A stretch of DNA of 12,125 nucleotides from Eggerthella sp. CAG:298 (lineage in GTDB: Bacteria; Actinomycetota; Coriobacteriia; Coriobacteriales; Eggerthellaceae), in the NCBI GenBank assembly GCA_000435675.1, contig FR895130.1, positions 1 to 12,125 of the forward strand, given 5' to 3'. Positions 1-7,378 of the stretch are shown piece by piece (position 1 is the stretch's first letter; every line of letters starts with the position of its first letter). The notes under the pieces are model-generated. The model was given only the letters and a program-made list of their open reading frames with translations, did not search any database and had not been told where the DNA came from. The position numbers were made by a program, and so were the translations under genes.

Positions 1-324
1 GACACGATCGTAACCGGGCGCGACAATGGCCACCCGGTGCGTCAGCTCAAGAACAAGTTCTCGCGGGGCATTCGCAAGATGGAAGCCGATACGCAGGTAT
101 CGGCCGATGAGGTGGAAGCCGCGCTCGCAGGATCGCTGCATCGAGCGGTCGAAGGCGATGTCGATAACGGCTCGCTCATGTCGGGCCAGGTAGCGTGCTT
201 GATCGGCGATGAGAAATCCGCACAAGAGATCGTGGATGACCTCATGTGCGAGGCACTTGCCTGGTCGAGAAGCGATCTCCAGGCGATGGCGGATGCTAAC
301 GCTGGGCGTGCTTGGAACAACTAG
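1..324 (+). CDS. fabK: Enoyl-ACP reductase FabK (FMN-dependent), C-terminal end only
   Basis: The gene is cut by the left edge. Frame 1 is open from base 1 to a TAG at 322-324, giving the last 107 residues. FabK is the flavin-dependent enoyl-ACP reductase of the nitronate monooxygenase (2-nitropropane dioxygenase-like) family. It performs the final reduction of each fatty-acid elongation cycle in the cytoplasm. The visible part has the family's C-terminal signature: a TGRDNGHPVR stretch, then LKNK, then GDVDNGSLMSGQ, close to the usual GDVENGS(V/M)AGQ. The flavin-binding barrel lies outside the window. A GTG at 37 could be read as a start but is internal, because the homology begins before it. 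fabD follows after 13 bases, consistent with one operon. A generic nitronate monooxygenase is the alternative, but the fab context favours FabK. Confidence 0.85.
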   Translation, partial: DTIVTGRDNGHPVRQLKNKFSRGIRKMEADTQVSADEVEAALAGSLHRAVEGDVDNGSLMSGQVACLIGDEKSAQEIVDDLMCEALAWSRSDLQAMADANAGRAWNN

Positions 325-327
325 AGA

Positions 328-333
328 AGAAGG
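328..333 (+). promoter_or_regulatory. Ribosome binding site of fabD
   Basis: AGAAGG lies 4 bases before the ATG at 338, inside the 13-base gap after the fabK stop. It decides the start: the upstream in-frame start at 209 would add 43 residues unlike FabD and overlap fabK. Confidence 0.6.
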
Positions 334-337
334 CTCT

Positions 338-1261
338 ATGACGGTTTGGATGTGTTCAGGTCAGGGCGCTCAAAGCGAAGGTATGGGCGCCGACCTTCTG
401 GATATCCTCGAAGTGCGCGAAGTGTTCGAGCGTGCTTCCGAGGTGCTCGAGATCGATCTTGTGCACCTTGCAAAAGAGGGCAGCGCTGAAGAGGTGAACG
501 ATACGTTCAACGCGCAGGCGCTCACTATGGTGCTCACGGTGGCGATCGGCAAAGCGCTCATGGCGCAAGGCAAGAAGCCCGATGCGCTCATTGGCTTCTC
601 GCTCGGCGAGATCAGTGCGCTTGCGCTCGCGGGCATCCTTTCGCTCGATGATGCGTTCAAGTTGCTCAAAGTCCGCGCGAGCGCGATGGCTGAGGCTTGT
701 CAGCAGCGTGAAGGTGCGATGTTGGCACTGCTCGCCGCAAGCCATGAAGATGCTGAAGCGGTGTGCGAGGCCTGCGCTGGCGAAGATATCTTGTTGCCGG
801 CGAACTTCAACTGCCCTGGTCAGGTGGTGCTCTCGGGCGACGCAGCAGCGATCGAGAGGGCTGAGGCGCACTGGAAGGGCATGAAGAAGAAGTGCGCGCG
901 CCTGAAAACGGCAGGTGGCTTCCATAGTCCGCTCATGACCTCGGCTTCGGAGGTGCTTGCGAACTATTTTGCGGGCAGCGATGCACCGGTGTTCAACGAA
1001 GCGGAGATCACGCTCATCTGCAATACCGATGCTGCACCGTTTGTGGTGAGCGAGGCCGCCGAGCGCCTTTCTCGTCAGGTCATCTCTCCGGTGCTCTTCG
1101 AACAAGGCGTGAGCTATCTCATCGACAACGGCGAGAACGAATTCGTCGAGATCGGCTATGGCGGGGTGCTCTTCACGATGATGAAGCGCATCTCGAAAGA
1201 GGTGGACCGCAAGCGCGTGGGAACGCGCGAGCAATTCGATGAGTACGTGAGTGCGCTCTAG
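338..1261 (+). CDS. fabD: Malonyl-CoA:ACP transacylase FabD
   Basis: This 307-residue protein moves the malonyl group from malonyl-CoA to acyl carrier protein, supplying the extender for cytoplasmic fatty-acid elongation. Its length is normal for FabD. Visible motifs are the N-terminal SGQGAQ (residues 7-12), the nucleophile elbow GFSLGE with Ser88, Arg113 for the malonyl carboxylate, an ANFNCPGQVVLSG block (155-167), and the catalytic His196 in GGFHSPLM. The Ser-to-Arg distance (25) equals that of E. coli FabD, and the Ser-to-His distance (108) is one shorter. The start at 338 is chosen because an AGAAGG ribosome site sits at 328-333 and the family begins a few residues before GQGAQ; the frame is open upstream to 209 but would overlap fabK. 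One oddity is Phe87, where nearly all family members have His before the nucleophilic Ser. Confidence 0.95.
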   Translation: MTVWMCSGQGAQSEGMGADLLDILEVREVFERASEVLEIDLVHLAKEGSAEEVNDTFNAQALTMVLTVAIGKALMAQGKKPDALIGFSLGEISALALAGILSLDDAFKLLKVRASAMAEACQQREGAMLALLAASHEDAEAVCEACAGEDILLPANFNCPGQVVLSGDAAAIERAEAHWKGMKKKCARLKTAGGFHSPLMTSASEVLANYFAGSDAPVFNEAEITLICNTDAAPFVVSEAAERLSRQVISPVLFEQGVSYLIDNGENEFVEIGYGGVLFTMMKRISKEVDRKRVGTREQFDEYVSAL

Positions 1262-1284
1262 GTCTGGAGAAAAGAGAAACGAGC

Positions 1285-2124
1285 ATGAACGATAAAGCAA
1301 AAGATACTGAAGAAGTTGAGGTTGCGCCACTTCGCCGCGTTGCGATCGTGACCGGCGCAAGCCGCGGCATCGGTGCTGCGATCGCGCAGCGCCTTGCGCT
1401 CGAAGGGTATTCAGTGGTGCTCAACTATGCTTCGGATGGAAGCACGGAAGCGGCGTGCGCGCTTTGCGCGGAGCTTTCCGATTTCGCCGCCACGGAAGCC
1501 CAAGAGAGCCTTGCGCTCGAGGTCGAACAAGCAGCTGAACCGCAGCGTTTCATCGCCGTTCAGGCTGATGTATCGCGCTTCGATGAAGCGAAGCGGCTCA
1601 TCAACGAAGTGAAGCAGCAGTTCGGGCGCATCGATGTGCTCGTGAACAACGCGGGCATCACGCGCGATGGGTTGTTGGCGCGCATGAAAGAAGAGGCGTT
1701 CGATCGCGTGATCGAGGTGAACCTGAAAGGTGCGTTCAACTGCTTGCGTCATACCGCTCCGCTCATGATGAAGCAGCGCTACGGACGCATCATCTCGATC
1801 TCGAGCGTGGTGGGAGTCGCGGGTAACGCAGGTCAGGTGAACTATGCCGCTTCGAAAGCGGGCATCATCGGCATGACGAAAGCGGCAGCGAAGGAGCTTG
1901 CACCGCGCGGCATCACGGTGAATGCGGTGGCACCCGGCTTCATCGATACCGCCATGACCGATGCGCTTCCCGATGCCGCTAAAGAAGCGATCCTTTCGCG
2001 CATCGCATGCGGAGCTTTCGGCGCACCCGAAGATGTTGCCAACGCTGTTGCGTTCTTTGCGCAGCCTGAAAGCGAATACATAACTGGCCAGGTGCTTTGC
2101 ATCGACGGTGGCATGTCGCTCTAG
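1285..2124 (+). CDS. fabG: 3-oxoacyl-ACP reductase FabG
   Basis: A 279-residue short-chain dehydrogenase that reduces 3-oxoacyl-ACP to 3-hydroxyacyl-ACP with NADPH, the first reduction of the elongation cycle. The cofactor loop TGASRGIG is at residues 23-30 and NNAG at 121-124. The catalytic set is Asn146, Ser174, Tyr187 and Lys191 (YAASK), with the same spacing as E. coli FabG (Ser to Tyr 13, Asn to Tyr 41). The C-terminus ends in the family's GQVLCIDGGMSL. It is about 30 residues longer than the usual ~246. The extra length is a short acidic N-terminal tail (~16 residues) and an insertion of about 20 residues, rich in Ala and Glu, between the second strand (VVLNYASD) and FIAVQADVS. It starts 23 bases after fabD with a purine-rich GGAGAAAAGAG upstream. 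The position in the fab operon supports FabG over a generic dehydrogenase. Confidence 0.94.
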   Translation: MNDKAKDTEEVEVAPLRRVAIVTGASRGIGAAIAQRLALEGYSVVLNYASDGSTEAACALCAELSDFAATEAQESLALEVEQAAEPQRFIAVQADVSRFDEAKRLINEVKQQFGRIDVLVNNAGITRDGLLARMKEEAFDRVIEVNLKGAFNCLRHTAPLMMKQRYGRIISISSVVGVAGNAGQVNYAASKAGIIGMTKAAAKELAPRGITVNAVAPGFIDTAMTDALPDAAKEAILSRIACGAFGAPEDVANAVAFFAQPESEYITGQVLCIDGGMSL

Positions 2125-2163
2125 GCAGGTCCACGCGCAAAAGAGATAACCAGGAGATTTGAT

Positions 2164-3450
2164 ATGAACCAAGAAACCATCGTGAATGAACAGGGTTTGA
2201 AGATGGAACCGGTCCATCGCGTCGTTATCACGGGCATGGGCGCTCTTTCGCCTGCGGGCAGGGGAGTCGAGGTCATGTGGGATACCCTCATGCAGGGTAG
2301 ATCATGCATTCGCGCGCTTGAGCCCGAAGAGCAGGAGCGCTTCGGCATGACCGCGGTCGCGCGCATCCCTGGTTACGACCCGATTGAGATGGGATTCACC
2401 AAGAAGGAATCGCGCCGCTTTGCGAAGTTCGTGCAGTATGGCATCATCGCCGCCGATGAGGCGATGGCTCAAGCCAACTTCGACCTCGAAGCGGAGGATC
2501 TTAGCCGCTTCGCCTGCGTGTTCGGCACGGGCATTGGTGGCATGGAGATCTTCGAGCGTGAATCGGTCGTGCTGAACACCAAGGGCGCCAAGCGCGTGAG
2601 CCCGCTCTTCATCCCGACCATGATTCCGAACATGATCGCAGGAAACCTCTCCATTCGCTATGGGCTCAAGGGTGATTGCTTCACCATCGTAACGGCCTGC
2701 GCAACAGGAAGCCATTGCATTGGCGAAGCGTATCGCTTGATCCGCCACGGCTATGCAGATGCGGCGCTCGCAGGCGGCTCTGAAGAGGGTGTGACCCCGG
2801 TTTCGCTTTCGGGCTTCGGCAATTTGGGCGCTATCACGAAGGAAGCCGACATCACGTGTGCTTCGCGACCGTTCGATGTGAACCGTTCGGGCTTCGTGGC
2901 GGGCGAGGGTGCTGGCGCGCTCGTGCTCGAGTCGCTCGAACATGCGAAAGCGCGTGGGGCAGATATCATCGCCGAGATCACCGGCTTCGGTTCAACGGGC
3001 GATGCCTATCACATGACCGCGCCCGAGCCGAGCGGCGAAGGAGCGGTACGTGCGATGCTCCAAGCGCTCTCAGAGGGCGGCTTTACGCCTGATGACCTGG
3101 GTCATCTCAATGCACATGGCACGTCAACGCCGGCGAACGATAAGATGGAATCCGCGGCACTTCATGGGCTTGCGGGCGATCGCGCATGCGAGATCCCGGT
3201 CACTTCCGTGAAGGGTGCGATGGGCCATACGCTTGGTGCAGCTGGCGCGCTCGAGGCTATCGTCACCGCGCTTTCAGTGGTGAATTCAGTGGTGCCGCCC
3301 ACGGTCGGTTTTGCTGAGGCGGACCCCGAATGCGCTGTGCGCGTATCGGCTGAGCCTGTGCGCGACTATCCGCAGAAGGTGGCGCTCTCCAATTCGCTCG
3401 GCTTTGGCGGACACAATGCTTCAGTTGCGATCTCGCCTTATGTCGAATAA
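2164..3450 (+). CDS. fabF: 3-oxoacyl-ACP synthase II FabF
   Basis: A 428-residue thiolase-fold condensing enzyme that extends acyl-ACP by two carbons using malonyl-ACP. The active site is complete: Cys179 in TACATGSHCIGEA, His318 in NAHGTSTPANDKME, Lys350 in SVKGAMGH, and His355. The 32- and 5-residue steps between the last three match E. coli FabF. The C-terminal NSLGFGGHNASV corresponds to the usual NSFGFGGTNA loop. The start at 2164 has a CAGGAG site at 2151-2156, 7 bases upstream. It gives about 15 residues of extra N-terminus before VHRVVITGMG, and Met14 is a possible but less supported start. It lies 39 bases after fabG and 10 bases before fabZ. The Cys-His-His-plus-Lys set identifies the FabB/FabF class rather than FabH. 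Confidence 0.95.
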   Translation: MNQETIVNEQGLKMEPVHRVVITGMGALSPAGRGVEVMWDTLMQGRSCIRALEPEEQERFGMTAVARIPGYDPIEMGFTKKESRRFAKFVQYGIIAADEAMAQANFDLEAEDLSRFACVFGTGIGGMEIFERESVVLNTKGAKRVSPLFIPTMIPNMIAGNLSIRYGLKGDCFTIVTACATGSHCIGEAYRLIRHGYADAALAGGSEEGVTPVSLSGFGNLGAITKEADITCASRPFDVNRSGFVAGEGAGALVLESLEHAKARGADIIAEITGFGSTGDAYHMTAPEPSGEGAVRAMLQALSEGGFTPDDLGHLNAHGTSTPANDKMESAALHGLAGDRACEIPVTSVKGAMGHTLGAAGALEAIVTALSVVNSVVPPTVGFAEADPECAVRVSAEPVRDYPQKVALSNSLGFGGHNASVAISPYVE

Positions 3451-3455
3451 GGAGG
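3449..3455 (+). promoter_or_regulatory. Ribosome binding site of fabZ overlapping the fabF stop
   Basis: AAGGAGG starts within the TAA stop of fabF and ends 5 bases before the ATG at 3461. It decides the fabZ start over an upstream in-frame ATG at 3440 and over the open frame back to 3311. The overlap with the fabF stop suggests translational coupling. Confidence 0.7.
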
Positions 3456-3460
3456 AGACC

Positions 3461-3919
3461 ATGAAAGCACTCCCAACTTTTCCGTGCGGTAAAGAGGGCA
3501 TCGAGGCGCTTCTGCCGCACCGCGATCCGTTTTTGTGGGTCTCGCGCATCCTTGAATGCGAGCCTGGTGTCTCGGTCGTAGCTGAGCTCGATGTCGATCC
3601 TGATCTGCCGCTCTTCCAAGGGCATTTCCCGGGCTACCCTGTTCTTCCCGGTGTCATCATCATGGAGGCGCTCGCGCAAGCTGCCTCGTGCTGTTTGCTC
3701 GCGCAGGAGGACAAGGCCGGCTCGCTCGGGTTCTTCGCAGGCATCGACAAAGCGAAATTCCGCGAGCAGGTACGCCCCGGCGATACGATCCGCCTTGAGG
3801 CCAACATCACGCGCAATTCGAGCCGCATGTGCGTCGCGGAGGTCAAAGCCTATAAAGGAGACAAGCTCTGCGCGCAGGCGATCCAAAAGTACGTATTGGC
3901 AAAGAACGAGATGCAGTGA
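3461..3919 (+). CDS. fabZ: 3-hydroxyacyl-ACP dehydratase FabZ
   Basis: A 152-residue hot-dog-fold dehydratase that converts 3-hydroxyacyl-ACP to trans-2-enoyl-ACP, the substrate of FabK. The family's opening motif LPHRDPFLWV is at residues 18-27. The catalytic pair is His55 in FQGHFPGYPVLPG and Glu69 in IIMEALAQ, with the 14-residue spacing of characterised FabZ enzymes (His49/Glu63 in Pseudomonas). Its length is normal. No FabA-specific isomerase context is visible, and FabZ with FabK fits a standard anaerobe type II system. How unsaturated fatty acids are made is not shown here. It is followed by a 50-base gap without evident structure before accDA. Confidence 0.95.
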   Translation: MKALPTFPCGKEGIEALLPHRDPFLWVSRILECEPGVSVVAELDVDPDLPLFQGHFPGYPVLPGVIIMEALAQAASCCLLAQEDKAGSLGFFAGIDKAKFREQVRPGDTIRLEANITRNSSRMCVAEVKAYKGDKLCAQAIQKYVLAKNEMQ

Positions 3920-3969
3920 TCTTTTCGCTAGATCCAGCTGTAGACGCAGATACCGAAGAGAAGGTCTAG

Positions 3970-6618
3970 ATGTTCACGCGAAAGAAATATATCCTCATCG
4001 AACCAAACGATTCTGCTGATGGAAGTTCGGGGTCGGTGATGCGTGCGCTTGATGCCAAGCCAACCTCGAACCCGGCGAGACCAGCTGACCTGCCACCAAC
4101 GGGTTCGGTCATCGATCCCACGCTCGTTGCCTATCAGCTCGACACGTTGCTCTCGTATGCTGGTCAGGCAGAGGATGAAACGGCAACCCCTGCGCTATTG
4201 CTCGCAGGATATGGTTCAGCGCTCAAGGAGGCTGTGCGCGCCTTCAAGCAAGCGGGAGCGCCGAGCGTGTTCGTAACCGGCACGAAAGATAAGGAGCGCG
4301 GTTTCACTTTTTCAGGGTTTGCGCAGATCGTAAGTTTGGGAGCAGCGTTCGATAAGCGTTTGTTCGCGAATGAGTATGCACTCGCAGAGGCAGCAGAAGC
4401 GTGCGGTGCGCGTTATCTCTTATTGTGCGATGGATCTTGTGCGAGCGATCTTCTGTGTCGTGTTGCCGCTGAAAAGGGTATGCGCGTATTGAGCCCGATG
4501 GAGGGTGACAAGACTTTCACCACCTGGGTGGTCAACGAATGTGCGCTGGATGCGAGCGAGGTCGCATGCGAGCCACTCACGTGGAAGAAGTGCCCGAAAT
4601 GCAAGCTCAACCATGAGGCGAGCGAGGTGCTCGCGACAGGCGGTGTCTGCCCGACTTGTGGAGAGCTCTATCGTCTCACTTCAGAAGAGCGCATCGACTA
4701 TCTCTTCGATGCCGATACCTTCGAAGAATGGGAAACGGGCTTGCCTGAGACCGACCCTCTTGGTTTTCCTGATTACGATAGTCTCTTGAGCGGTATGCGT
4801 AAGAAGAGCGATCGCGAGGAGGCCGTGCGCTGCGGCAAGGCGAAGATCGCGAACATCGAAGTGGCGCTCTGCATCATGGAGACCACCTTCATGATGGGTT
4901 CGATGGGTTCGGTCGTGGGCGAGAAGATCACCCGCACGATCGAGCGCGCCACGGCACTAGGCCTGCCGCTGCTCATCTTCACGGCTTCAGGCGGCGCGCG
5001 CATGCAAGAAGGCCTCGTGTCGCTCATGCAGATGGCGAAGACCTCTGCTGCGATCGAGCGTCATGGGCGCGCGGGGCTGCCGTATTTTTCCATCATCACC
5101 GATCCTACCACGGGTGGCGTGACCGCATCGTTCGCCACCGAAGGCGATCTGGTCATCTCTGAACCGCATGCGCTCATCGGGTTCGCGGGAAGGCGCGTGA
5201 TCGAAGATACGATCCGCCAAACGCTTCCCGAAGGGTTCCAAACCGCCGAATTTGCGCTCGAGCATGGACTGATCGATGCGATCGTGGAGCGCAGCGAGCT
5301 GCGCAGCTTCCTTGCGCATGCGCTTGCGATCCATATGGCCTCGATCGAAGAGCGTCGCAACCGTCTTGCCTATCAAAGCGAGACGACCGAAGAGCCGAAT
5401 ACACTCTCTGAACAGGCACGCTTGCTCGAGAACCTTCAGTCTCCGGGGGCTATTAGGCGTATCACGGGTAGTGTTGAGGGCGACGTGGTGGACATGAAGC
5501 TCTACAACTATCGCATGATCGAGCTTGCGCTCGAGAACCCCGAGGCATCCGTCGCTCATCAGGCCTCGCACACGATGCAAAATCCAGCAAGATCGACGCT
5601 CTTCTTCAGCGGGCAGAAGGCAGGACAGAGCTCCAAGCCTGGGGTGCTTTCAGGGGTGAAGAATATCTTCAGCAAGGCAACACGAGCGCTCACGGGTAAG
5701 CAGTCCAAGCATCTTTTCGAGTCTGAAGGCTCGGCGATACGTCGTGAGCTTTCCAAGCGCAGCGTTGCGGATGCTCCAGGGGTCATGCCGCTCGAAGTCA
5801 CACGAACGAAGGGCACCAAAAATGGCGAGCAAGGCGAAAATGCCGCGTGGGAGAGCGTGCTGCTCGCACGCAATGTGCATCGCCCTACGGCCAAGTACTA
5901 TATCGATTCGATCGTTGATGGGTTCATCGAGCTCCACGGCGATCGCGCCTTTGGCGACGATGGGGCGATCCTTGCCGGTATCGGTTGGATCCAGGGCTAT
6001 CCGGTCACGGTCATCGCTGAAGAGAAAGGCGAAGACCTAAACCAGCGCATCGCGCGCAATTTCGGTTGCCCACAGCCTGAAGGGTATCGCAAGAGCTTGC
6101 GCTTGATGAAGCAGGCGGAGAAGTTCGGTCGTCCGATCGTGTGCCTGGTCGATACGCAGGGTGCCTATTGCGGCATGGAGGCAGAGGAACGCGGACAGGG
6201 CAATGCGATCGCGGAGAACCTCGTTGCGCTTGCGGGCATCGAAGTGCCGGTCATCAGTGTGGTCTTGGGCGAAGGCGGCTCGGGTGGTGCGCTTGCGCTG
6301 GCGGTAGGCAATCGCGTGGCCATGCAGAAGCACGCGGTCTATTCGGTGCTTTCACCGGAAGGCTTTGCTTCGATCCTCTGGAAGGATCGCTCGCGCGCCG
6401 CGGAGGCTGCTGCGGTCATGAAGATGAGCGCCGATGAGGCCTGCGAGATGGGCATCATCGAAGAGGTGCTCTCAGAAGGCACGGAGCCAGCGCACGAAAA
6501 TCCCGAAGAGGCTGCTGCGAACGTGCGTGATTTCATCGTGCGCGGTTTGCGCGAGTTGGGGCCGATGAGCGCCGAAGAGCTGCGCAATCAGCGCTACGCC
6601 CGCTTCCGCAAGTTCTAA
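3970..6618 (+). CDS. accDA: Fused acetyl-CoA carboxylase carboxyltransferase (AccD-AccA) with a biotin-carboxylase-like N-terminal domain
   Basis: An 882-residue protein joining both carboxyltransferase halves of acetyl-CoA carboxylase, which makes malonyl-CoA from acetyl-CoA and carboxybiotin in the cytoplasm. Residues ~205-460 are AccD: a zinc ribbon with Cys208, Cys211, Cys227 and Cys230, then TASGGARMQEG from 338 and TTGGVTASFA around 380-389. Residues ~630-860 are AccA: RPTAKYYID from 638, ELHGDRAFGDD, RNFGCPQPEGYRKSLRLMK, DTQGAYCGMEAEERGQ and GEGGSGGALALA from 767. Between them lies a ~165-residue linker without a recognised domain, replacing the helical start of normal AccA. Residues 1-~200 precede AccD and are not part of either family; 74-176 resemble the first domain of biotin carboxylase (AccC) with its HPGYG and SEN motifs lost. 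The ATG at 3970 follows AAGAGAAGG by 5 bases. AccB and AccC must come from elsewhere. Fusion and enzyme identity are firm; the N-terminal assignment is inference. Confidence 0.93.
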   Translation: MFTRKKYILIEPNDSADGSSGSVMRALDAKPTSNPARPADLPPTGSVIDPTLVAYQLDTLLSYAGQAEDETATPALLLAGYGSALKEAVRAFKQAGAPSVFVTGTKDKERGFTFSGFAQIVSLGAAFDKRLFANEYALAEAAEACGARYLLLCDGSCASDLLCRVAAEKGMRVLSPMEGDKTFTTWVVNECALDASEVACEPLTWKKCPKCKLNHEASEVLATGGVCPTCGELYRLTSEERIDYLFDADTFEEWETGLPETDPLGFPDYDSLLSGMRKKSDREEAVRCGKAKIANIEVALCIMETTFMMGSMGSVVGEKITRTIERATALGLPLLIFTASGGARMQEGLVSLMQMAKTSAAIERHGRAGLPYFSIITDPTTGGVTASFATEGDLVISEPHALIGFAGRRVIEDTIRQTLPEGFQTAEFALEHGLIDAIVERSELRSFLAHALAIHMASIEERRNRLAYQSETTEEPNTLSEQARLLENLQSPGAIRRITGSVEGDVVDMKLYNYRMIELALENPEASVAHQASHTMQNPARSTLFFSGQKAGQSSKPGVLSGVKNIFSKATRALTGKQSKHLFESEGSAIRRELSKRSVADAPGVMPLEVTRTKGTKNGEQGENAAWESVLLARNVHRPTAKYYIDSIVDGFIELHGDRAFGDDGAILAGIGWIQGYPVTVIAEEKGEDLNQRIARNFGCPQPEGYRKSLRLMKQAEKFGRPIVCLVDTQGAYCGMEAEERGQGNAIAENLVALAGIEVPVISVVLGEGGSGGALALAVGNRVAMQKHAVYSVLSPEGFASILWKDRSRAAEAAAVMKMSADEACEMGIIEEVLSEGTEPAHENPEEAAANVRDFIVRGLRELGPMSAEELRNQRYARFRKF

Positions 6619-6640
6619 AGGTGTCGAACGACCGGGTAGT

Positions 6641-6669
6641 TTGTCACCCTTTTAACAGTACGCTACAAG
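6641..6669 (+). promoter_or_regulatory. Candidate promoter of sdhCAB
   Basis: In the 103-base gap between accDA and sdhC, TTGTCA (6641-6646, 5 of 6 to the -35 consensus) is followed after 17 bases by TACAAG (6664-6669, 4 of 6 to the -10 consensus). Transcription would begin around 6676, leaving a leader of about 45 bases before the sdhC ATG at 6722. The change from fatty-acid to respiratory genes makes a new promoter here likely. The exact boxes are a guess from consensus matching, and no operator could be named. Confidence 0.35.
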
Positions 6670-6721
6670 CTGCCTTTTCTGCGGTAGTCTTAGATGGGGG
6701 TATTCGCAGGTAAGGGGCATC

Positions 6722-7357
6722 ATGGCCGAACAGACGCTTTTGGAATCAGGAAGACGCATCAACTTCCTCAAGAAGTTGCAGTCGATCTGTGGCGTTTTGC
6801 CGCTCGGCATCTTCTTCTGCTTTCATATGGTTGCGAACTATACGTTCACCTGGTCGATTCCTGCGTATGACGCCTTCAGCCATTTCCTCGAGACCATGCC
6901 CTATAAGGACCTGCTCGAGATCACAGTCATCTTCGCGCCCCTTGTCGTGCACGCTCTTATCGGCATCTATATCGTTGCGACGGGAAGCTGTAACGTGGGC
7001 CCCTATCGCTATATGCGCAACTGGCGCTATCTTCTCCAGCGCATCACCGGCGTGATCGCGTTCGCATTCCTCTTGTGGCACGTGATCGGGCTGAAATGGG
7101 GCGTCAGTCTGCTGCCCGATGGCGGCTCCACCTTTGAACTGGTGCGCAGCGTGGTGGCGGATCCGTGGGCGCTCGCTGCGTTCGCGATCGGCGTGTATAG
7201 CTGCCTCTATCATTTCGTCAATGGCCTTTGGACCTTCTGCATCACGTGGGGCATCACGATCACGCCGCGTTCGCAGCAGATCACTTCATGGATCTGCTTC
7301 GCCCTCTTCGTGGTGGGAGCGGTCTTCGTGGCTCAGATGATCGTTTGCTTGATTTAA
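6722..7357 (+). CDS. sdhC: Succinate dehydrogenase / fumarate reductase diheme cytochrome b subunit SdhC
   Basis: A 211-residue membrane anchor that carries two haems b and passes electrons between the FrdA/SdhB pair and the menaquinone pool in the cytoplasmic membrane. Five hydrophobic segments lie at about 20-40, 64-88, 103-124, 150-172 and 185-210. Four histidines, His35, His77, His120 and His164, fall at steps of 42, 43 and 44. This is close to the four haem ligands of Bacillus subtilis SdhC (His28, 70, 113, 155; steps 42, 43, 42), so this is a single-polypeptide diheme cytochrome b558-type subunit and no sdhD is expected. An AAGGGG site at 6712-6717 lies 4 bases before the ATG. sdhA follows after 21 bases. 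Whether the complex works mainly as succinate oxidase or fumarate reductase cannot be told from sequence. Confidence 0.92.
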   Translation: MAEQTLLESGRRINFLKKLQSICGVLPLGIFFCFHMVANYTFTWSIPAYDAFSHFLETMPYKDLLEITVIFAPLVVHALIGIYIVATGSCNVGPYRYMRNWRYLLQRITGVIAFAFLLWHVIGLKWGVSLLPDGGSTFELVRSVVADPWALAAFAIGVYSCLYHFVNGLWTFCITWGITITPRSQQITSWICFALFVVGAVFVAQMIVCLI

Positions 7358-7378
7358 GGTTGAAGAAGGAACGGAATC

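Noticed and set aside
209..337. Longer FabD start at 209
   Set aside because: It would overlap fabK by over 100 bases, and the added 43 residues are unlike FabD; a ribosome site stands just before 338.
5485..5502. DMKLYN at AccDA residues 508-513, resembling the AMKMMN biotinylation motif of AccB
   Set aside because: A biotinyl domain needs about 35-40 residues on each side with Pro/Gly-rich strands. Here only ~17 residues separate SPGA from the Lys, and the following hairpin sequence is missing. It is most likely chance.
6634..6655. GGGT...ACCC followed by TTTT as a terminator of the accDA operon
   Set aside because: Only four base pairs with an 8-base loop, and it overlaps the better promoter candidate at 6641-6669.
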